64,000 nucleotides of DNA from Polytrichum commune (Eukaryota; Streptophyta; Polytrichopsida; Polytrichales; Polytrichaceae). Position 1 is the stretch's first letter. Each line of letters opens with the position of its first letter. Location of the stretch: positions 25,110,001 to 25,174,000 of the forward strand of contig OX485806.1 in the NCBI GenBank assembly GCA_950295325.1, written 5' to 3'. Shown piece by piece: positions 58,201 through 64,000 of the stretch. The notes under the pieces are model-generated. The model saw only the letters and a list, made by a program, of their open reading frames with translations, ran no database searches and was not told the origin of the DNA. The translations under genes were made by a program, and so were the position numbers.

Positions 58201-61200
58201 GCAGATACCACAAACTTCCTCAGTAGTTTTTGGATCAAAAGAAGGAGGCTTCTCTCGTGCTGCTGCAGCAGCTGTAGCTGAGTACACGACTAAATATGGG
58301 TGATCTACCGCCTGGAAAAATGCAAACCAATATATAGTCAAAACCACATGCTTAAATGAACAAAACAAGCATCATCAGAAAAAACAAAAAAATACATATT
58401 TTGTAGTCTTACTATAGCATGTAGTCAACTATGGGAACCCTCTAAAATTTGAAGTACGACAATCCAACACTTTATGAACTTCTATAATCCACATTTAAAC
58501 GGAGTCTGAGTTGCAAGCATTTGCATAGACCCTAAAGGTTTTAATCAATTGTTAAGATTAAGTGAAAGCTACCACACGACCTATGACAAAAAATTATTGT
58601 TTCTGGACAATAATCAACTGTAAGAAAGGAATTGAAATGGGATGGTAGAACTGATTTGTTTTTAAAACCTGGCGGAGACGAGTTAGAAGATCAAAGATGT
58701 GGGCATAATTATTCACCAGAGTCCCAGCTGTGACATATCTGTCAATTCAATACTTGTCAATGTAACTCATCCATGTAAACTGCCAAAATATACTGTAACT
58801 AGGTGCTTACAATCCTACATGGATCAAACAGGGATGATGAAGTGCAAAAGGGCACTCTATAACAGACATTGGAAGCCATACTAGACTGCCTGCCCCTAGA
58901 TTTTTCATGTGTAATAAGTAGAGGTGACAAGGCATGCACAAAAAATTACTGCAAGATGCAAAGTATAGTTGATAAACTGGTGATCACAAGAATTAGCAGA
59001 TAGTACACTCACGTGTTGAACTGGGACTGACTTTGCGTATACAATGCTTGGTAAAAATCTTCTTCTCTTGCATCAAAAGCATCTCGACGTAGATAAGCCT
59101 GCACAGCAGAGATAACAGAATGCTCCAGTAAATCTTGGAGAACTCTAAGTACTCAAGGCTCTAGGATATGAGCAATACTGTGATCACCAACAACAACAAT
59201 TTTATAAAATCTCAAGTAGCCAATGATAGCAATTTGCCACTCAAAATTTTCAAAAACTTGGTCTGCAAATACTTACAACTCTTGGAGGTAGAGCTAAGTC
59301 TGCCGCACGCTCGGTTTTTGTTCTTCGAAGAAGGGTGCTATCTAGAACCTTGCACTTAAGAAGCATCATGGCCTTCCGACCTTCATTTACATAACCCCAC
59401 TTCTTGATTGGATTTGCTATAAACTACACCCAGCCAAAAACCAAGACTATAGAATCAGCATTTACCCTATATAATCTTGTCACTTTATCTCCTACTAAAA
59501 TAAGAAATTCCCCAATATAGCCTTTCTGTTCAAAATATCAATGGCATTCTACATAAATGATAATAGACTATTAAAAAAATCACAAAAAATAAGCCACCTT
59601 ATCACAATGTAATCAGATACTAATTTATTAAGCTCTTCAGTAAAATGATACAAGCTCACAAAACAGATACTCAAGTCAACCTTATTCCACCAGCAGAAAT
59701 GAAACAGGGGAGAGTGGCTACATCCATCACACTTGCGCCAATCATTTCCAAACCTACAAAAACATCAAGTTTAAGGCAAATGTCAGCAGCTCCAATATTG
59801 CCTCCATGAGCAACTGACCATATGTACCAATCTACTCCCATTTTGTACCTGTTACCCCTAGTTCGTTATCAACGTGTGATCATTGAACAAAAATCCTTGG
59901 AGGAAAAAAAAAGAGGCTCCAGTGCTTACCGGTAGTCAAGAGATTTGCAGTTACAGACTCTGCAGAAGTAGTATGAATAAGGATAGATCTCCAGAAACCG
60001 AACCTGTCCAAAGTAAAAGATGCATCTGTGGATACTTGACTTTCAAGAGGTGTATCCGTACATATATAAACATAGATGCCATGAAACTAGTCATTCCTAT
60101 AACTGGCGATTGAACTCCACTTTATCATGTACACATACCTCAAAACATGACTCAAAAAGCTAGACACCTCAACCCATAAAATTGAATCCATGTCAAAAGT
60201 AGAACCAACCAGGGAGTACAGTTCGCCAACACGATTTTGCAGAGGAGTCCCACTTAACGCCCACTTATACTGTGATTGTAGTGCAAAAACAGCCTTGGCT
60301 GTGCTACATGACCGATCCTTTATTGAATGTGCCTGCAATATGCAATTGTGCCCAATGAGCAATTCTAATTCTCAACAACGGGTCTGACACAAAACCAAGA
60401 GACCTTTAGAATTAAAAATATTACAACATTTGATGCATTAGAACTTATTGTGTAAAAGGGGTGAACAGGATGGCAATGAAATAGAATTCAGTTGAGAGCC
60501 CGGTCGCATATGTCTATAAACTACAGTTGAAGACAATTCATTTTCATTTTTCCATAGGACGGCCATCAGATTACTTTCAAGGGCCCTAACAACTTCCTGG
60601 TCAAGGCCCTGTAAAAGTGGCCTTTAGAATGCTATGAAGGATAACAAGACATGTAGAAATCTCACCTCATCCAAGACAATCCGTCCCCACTTTACAGAAT
60701 GCAGCACAGAGTGTGGTTGTTTTTGTTGCCCCGAGCGGTCATCGTGCCCCTCCATTGCTTCCTCAAGCGCAGCTTCCAAATCTTCAGCAACAATCTTTTT
60801 TCCTCCTCCTCGTCCTCTCCCTCTCCCTCTTCCTCTCCCTCTCCCAACTCCTCCATTTGAATGCATCCGATCATTGCTGGGTGCATCATCTTCATCAACA
60901 TGAGCCTTTCCTTTGCCACCTCTTCCTCTACTGGATGCATTTCCTATTCCTCTCCCTCTACTGGATGCATTTCCTATTCCTTTACCCTTGCCCTTTCCTT
61001 TCACAATCTCGTCCTCCGACTCCATGGCCGTGACCTTCTTCCCACTTGTTGATGCACGCGGCTTCTTCTTCACTTGCTTTGCTTGCTTCTCAGTCCGTTG
61101 AGCAGATGGGCCACAAAAGAACCGAAGATGAATGGCAAGTTTATCTGGATAATAGTGCCGTTTGCACCACTTGCACTCTTCCTTAGCCGGCATCACATTT

Positions 61201-63866
61201 TTCCGATGCTCAAGCTCCACAATCGAGTAAGTGGTCAACACAACGTCATAATCGCTTAGCTCCTTCAGATCCAACCCTCGACGTGGGCCATGGTACACCA
61301 ACACTTTCATGCTCCCTTCAGCTGTAAACCTTGCAATTTCGTTCTTCCATTGTGTCACAGCGACCAATGGGCAAACCACGAGAGTTGCCTTCACCAGGGG
61401 CAAATCCCTCTTCACGCCACATAAATGATTCAAATGTGGTTCAATAGACGAGGATGACGGCCCCACCTCCACAGGTGATTTTCTCTTCTCTGATGATGCG
61501 CCTACTTCTTCAGTCATACTCTTGGGCGGCTTGTTCAAATCTATGAACTCCTTTGTTTCAGAATTTTTGATACGCTGGTCATAGCGGCTTGTCACAATAA
61601 GCGAGATGGCTTGTATGGTTTTGCCCATGCCCATCTCATCTGCTAAAATGCCCCCTCGCATTGAGGAGCGCTCCTGTTTCAGACTCCAAGCTAACCACTC
61701 TTTCTGAAAGGGTAAAAGTGGCATGAGAAGCTCTGGGGGTGGCTCTCGAATTTCAAGAGGAAGTTTACGTTGCACTAAAGCATCCATATCTACCTCCTCT
61801 CCATTGTCACCCCACGGGCCCCAATTCAATTCTAAATCCTTCTCCCAATCCATCCAATCTAGGTCTTTGATTGAATTGGCTTTCCCTCGACCTCCCCCCT
61901 TCTTGGGCGTGATTTTCTTCGAAGTTTTTGTGACCTTTACTGTAACCTTCTTTACCACCTTGGTTATTCTCACTACCCGACTACCATTTTTCCCAGTAGC
62001 AGGAACATTATCTGAATCAGTATCTGTCTCTGAGTCTGAATTGAACTCCGACTCTGAGTTGGACATGGACAACATGTCTGCACTTGAAATTGAATAAGAA
62101 TCTGACCCAGAATCAGATCCTGAAGTTGAATATGTCTTTTTAGGCATTCCATTACTTCTACGCTTCCTGCAACAAAAAGAGATGCAAGCAAGTGTTAGCA
62201 AACAACCAGAGGAACTTTTTGACATATACAGGATCTAAAGAAAATAAGCCTGATCACACAAGAGATTTAAGTCTCCCTACATGCTGCAGGCCATACACTA
62301 AAATTAGTGCATTTAAAAAAACGAATCTGGCAAAAACAACATGCTGTCCGGCAGTACAGTGCATGTGTGACTTAAAGTGACCAAAAGTGACTTAAAAGGA
62401 ACCAAAAGTGACCGCAAAGGGAACAATGGAAAACTGATCTCTAGACTACCAAAATAAATTATTAACCAGAAGGTGTGCCATTATGATTAAGTGGTCCTGC
62501 ACACACCGGCATTGGACTTCTGTATCACTTTCACTCTCCTCCGAAGCAGACTCTGTAATTGTCATTTCAGAAGAGGGACTGTCGGAAACCGCACTGTTTT
62601 CAGGTTCCTCCTCCACGAATACAGCTTTGTTCTTTGCAATTGCACCTTTACCATTCTTTTGAGGTTTCTTATTATCTATCCATTCTTGTTGAAGGTTTCT
62701 TCCTTCTGTGGCTCTCTTCTGTTTCTTAACTCCTCCAGAAGCTGACTGGAGGCCTGCTTGCTTGGCATCCCGCTTTTGACCTGCAACTTTCCTCCTTGAG
62801 GGTGGGGCAACCTCCACTTCCTCTGCACACAAAATAGTTCTGATGAGACCAAGCAATCAGACATCACCCCATTGGAGATTTCAAATAGTATGACACCCCC
62901 TCTACACACTAAATTAATTAGATGCTTTACTTCAAATGCCTTCAATATCAAAAAAGGTCATGTATGAAAGTACAGTGGATAAAGACCAACCATAGGGACT
63001 GATGAATCAGACTACCAAAGTTCTCCGAAATCAACCATGATACCAGAAGATTGATAAGTCTATGCAAAGCCGTTCCAAATAATCTGAGAACCCAAATTAC
63101 CTCACAAGGACATTCTAGGTCCACAAACTTTAGTGACATATTCACATTGTTTGGAATGTCAAACAGACAGCAAAAGTCCAAATGAAGAAACACTTCATAA
63201 ACCTAAACGGTGCAAACAACGTCTTCTATATGTGAGTCACGTTAAAAAGTTCCCAGCACCTATATCAGGCAATCTCAAATTCAAGCATTTATTCTAGTAA
63301 AGGGTATGTCCCTCACGATCCCAAAATGCAAGAAGCAGAAAACATGATAGATATATGATCACAAATAATGACAATTTACATCTTCATGTAGAGTAATAAT
63401 AAGGCTCTCCACTTCATTGGAAGAAACACAAGTTCAGAACAATTGGGACCCTCAAATTTAAACACCAACTTTGCCCGTATCATTTGCCTATTGTACATCA
63501 ATTGTACTTCCAGAATTGTCAAGGCTGACGAATTTCACTTAATTTTCAGGAAGGCCATAAAAAGCTCATATGATGAATGACAAAAGATGAACAATGAGAG
63601 CTGAATGTGGGATGGAGGGGGAGGACAAACCACTTTGTTCAATGTCCTCGCATTCACTTTCGCTGTGATCTTTTACCCCAAGCTGCTGCTTCACTGCAAA
63701 ACATTATCCAACACATGCATATCATGTGAGAATAAAGCATACATAGAAGTGAAAAAACATATTGCAGGAGAAAACATGCACTCTATGACATTTTATGACA
63801 ATGTTCTGATTAACAAGTACCTCTCTTGAGGCTCTGTGTGGCAGCGCTGCGACGGGGTCGTGCCAT
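55292..63866 (-). CDS. RAD16: RAD16-type SNF2 ATPase with RING finger (nucleotide-excision repair)
   Basis: Seventeen coding exons: 63866-63821, 63693-63631, 62822-62507, 62166-60666, 60332-60210, 60003-59930, 59753-59681, 59423-59277, 59098-59013, 58738-58669, 58311-58177, 57515-57264, 56927-56823, 56513-56421, 55916-55768, 55640-55560, 55364-55292. All are GT-AG with matching phase: 3387 nt, 1128 residues. An in-frame TGA 15 nt upstream supports the ATG. The N-terminus is basic then Ser/acidic. Walker A DEMGMGKT is at 318-325, and a C-x2-C...H-x4-C zinc finger at about 473-493. The LDEAH box (640-644) is split by an intron, and [16 protein letters not shown] follows. HFCWWNK is a RAD16-family signature. 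The C3HC4 RING spans 867-912. The C-terminal lobe carries [13 protein letters not shown] and [11 protein letters not shown]. In yeast, Rad16 acts with Rad7 in global-genome repair as an ATPase and ubiquitin-ligase part. Arg/Gly repeats (about 540-595) enlarge the inter-motif insert. Confidence 0.97.
55988..56320. repeat. Tandem duplication in intron 14 of the RAD16-like gene
   Basis: Two units of about 175 bp (near 55988-56135 and 56165-56320) share TCTCAAACATA, AACAAATTTGAAGTCA, CAATCAGGCA/CAAACAGGCA, and ACATGTCCA/ACAAGTCCA. The duplication is confined to the intron. Confidence 0.75.
60448..60626. mobile_element. Truncated Tourist-like MITE family E in intron 4 of the RAD16-like gene
   Basis: Matches the right part of 46667-47102. 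Shared blocks include AATAGAATT.AGTTGAGAGCC, GG.CGGCC.TCAG and TTTCAAGGGCCCT. It ends in a GTAAAAGTGGCC terminus. The left end is missing. Confidence 0.75.
60784..60990 (-). repeat. Coding Arg-Gly and GNASSRGR repeats in RAD16 exon 4
   Basis: The minus-strand reading gives [16 protein letters not shown], a second [10 protein letters not shown] unit, then a run of GRGRGRGRG ending GGGKK. It lies between the zinc finger and the DEAH box, in a region that varies in length in the family. RG-rich stretches often bind nucleic acid (inference here). Confidence 0.85.
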
Positions 63867-64000
63867 AGTTGAAGACCTTCACTGTCGCAATCCCACAGTT
63901 TCAACTATGGCTGCAGCAGCAATAGGCACTTGACTACAACCATATTATTCTGGCAAGAGAACCATGCTCTGTATGTCACCTGAATATATAAAAAGAATCC
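63867..64000. other. 5' flank of the RAD16-like gene
   Basis: This is 5' untranslated sequence or promoter. It contains the in-frame TGA at 63881-63879 that limits the reading frame. The transcription start is probably outside the window. Confidence 0.5.

Overview
This is nuclear DNA of a land plant. It has introns with GT-AG borders, dense plant-type MITEs (short non-autonomous DNA transposons), a Ty1/copia remnant, and two intron-rich genes whose proteins resemble plant families. I cannot fix the lineage. A non-seed plant is possible, but this is a guess. GC content was not computed.

Layout. Positions 1 to about 43,000 hold no gene I can support. The stretch is a transposon graveyard: three decayed pogo-like (Tc1/mariner superfamily) transposase copies, a CACTA-type hairpin MITE with a 3-bp target duplication, several TA-duplicating Stowaway-like MITE families, several Tourist-like (TTA/TAA) families, a tRNA-derived SINE, a broken Ty1/copia gag-pol piece, a decayed Myb/SANT-like (trihelix-type) reading frame, and many simple and tandem repeats.

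Positions about 44,600 to 63,870 hold two genes in tandem on the minus strand, about 3.5 kb apart. The upstream one (63866 to 55292) has 17 coding exons and encodes a RAD16-type SNF2 ATPase of about 1128 residues. It carries the SNF2 motifs, a zinc finger and a RING finger between the helicase lobes, and would act in nucleotide-excision repair of non-transcribed DNA. The downstream one (51748 to 44607) has 8 coding exons and encodes a protein of about 1325 residues. Its first three quarters look disordered and its C-terminal region resembles the PRUNE/DHH phosphoesterase fold, but most catalytic residues are missing. Both exon chains were built by hand from splice signals, with reading phase checked at every junction, and both close to a whole number of codons.

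The two genes share no obvious pathway. Both carry a MITE of the same family and local tandem duplications in introns. The most notable signals are the catalytically degenerate PRUNE-like protein, an intron built of repeated copies of the following exon's splice-acceptor region, and three places where one transposon sits exactly against the target duplication of another.
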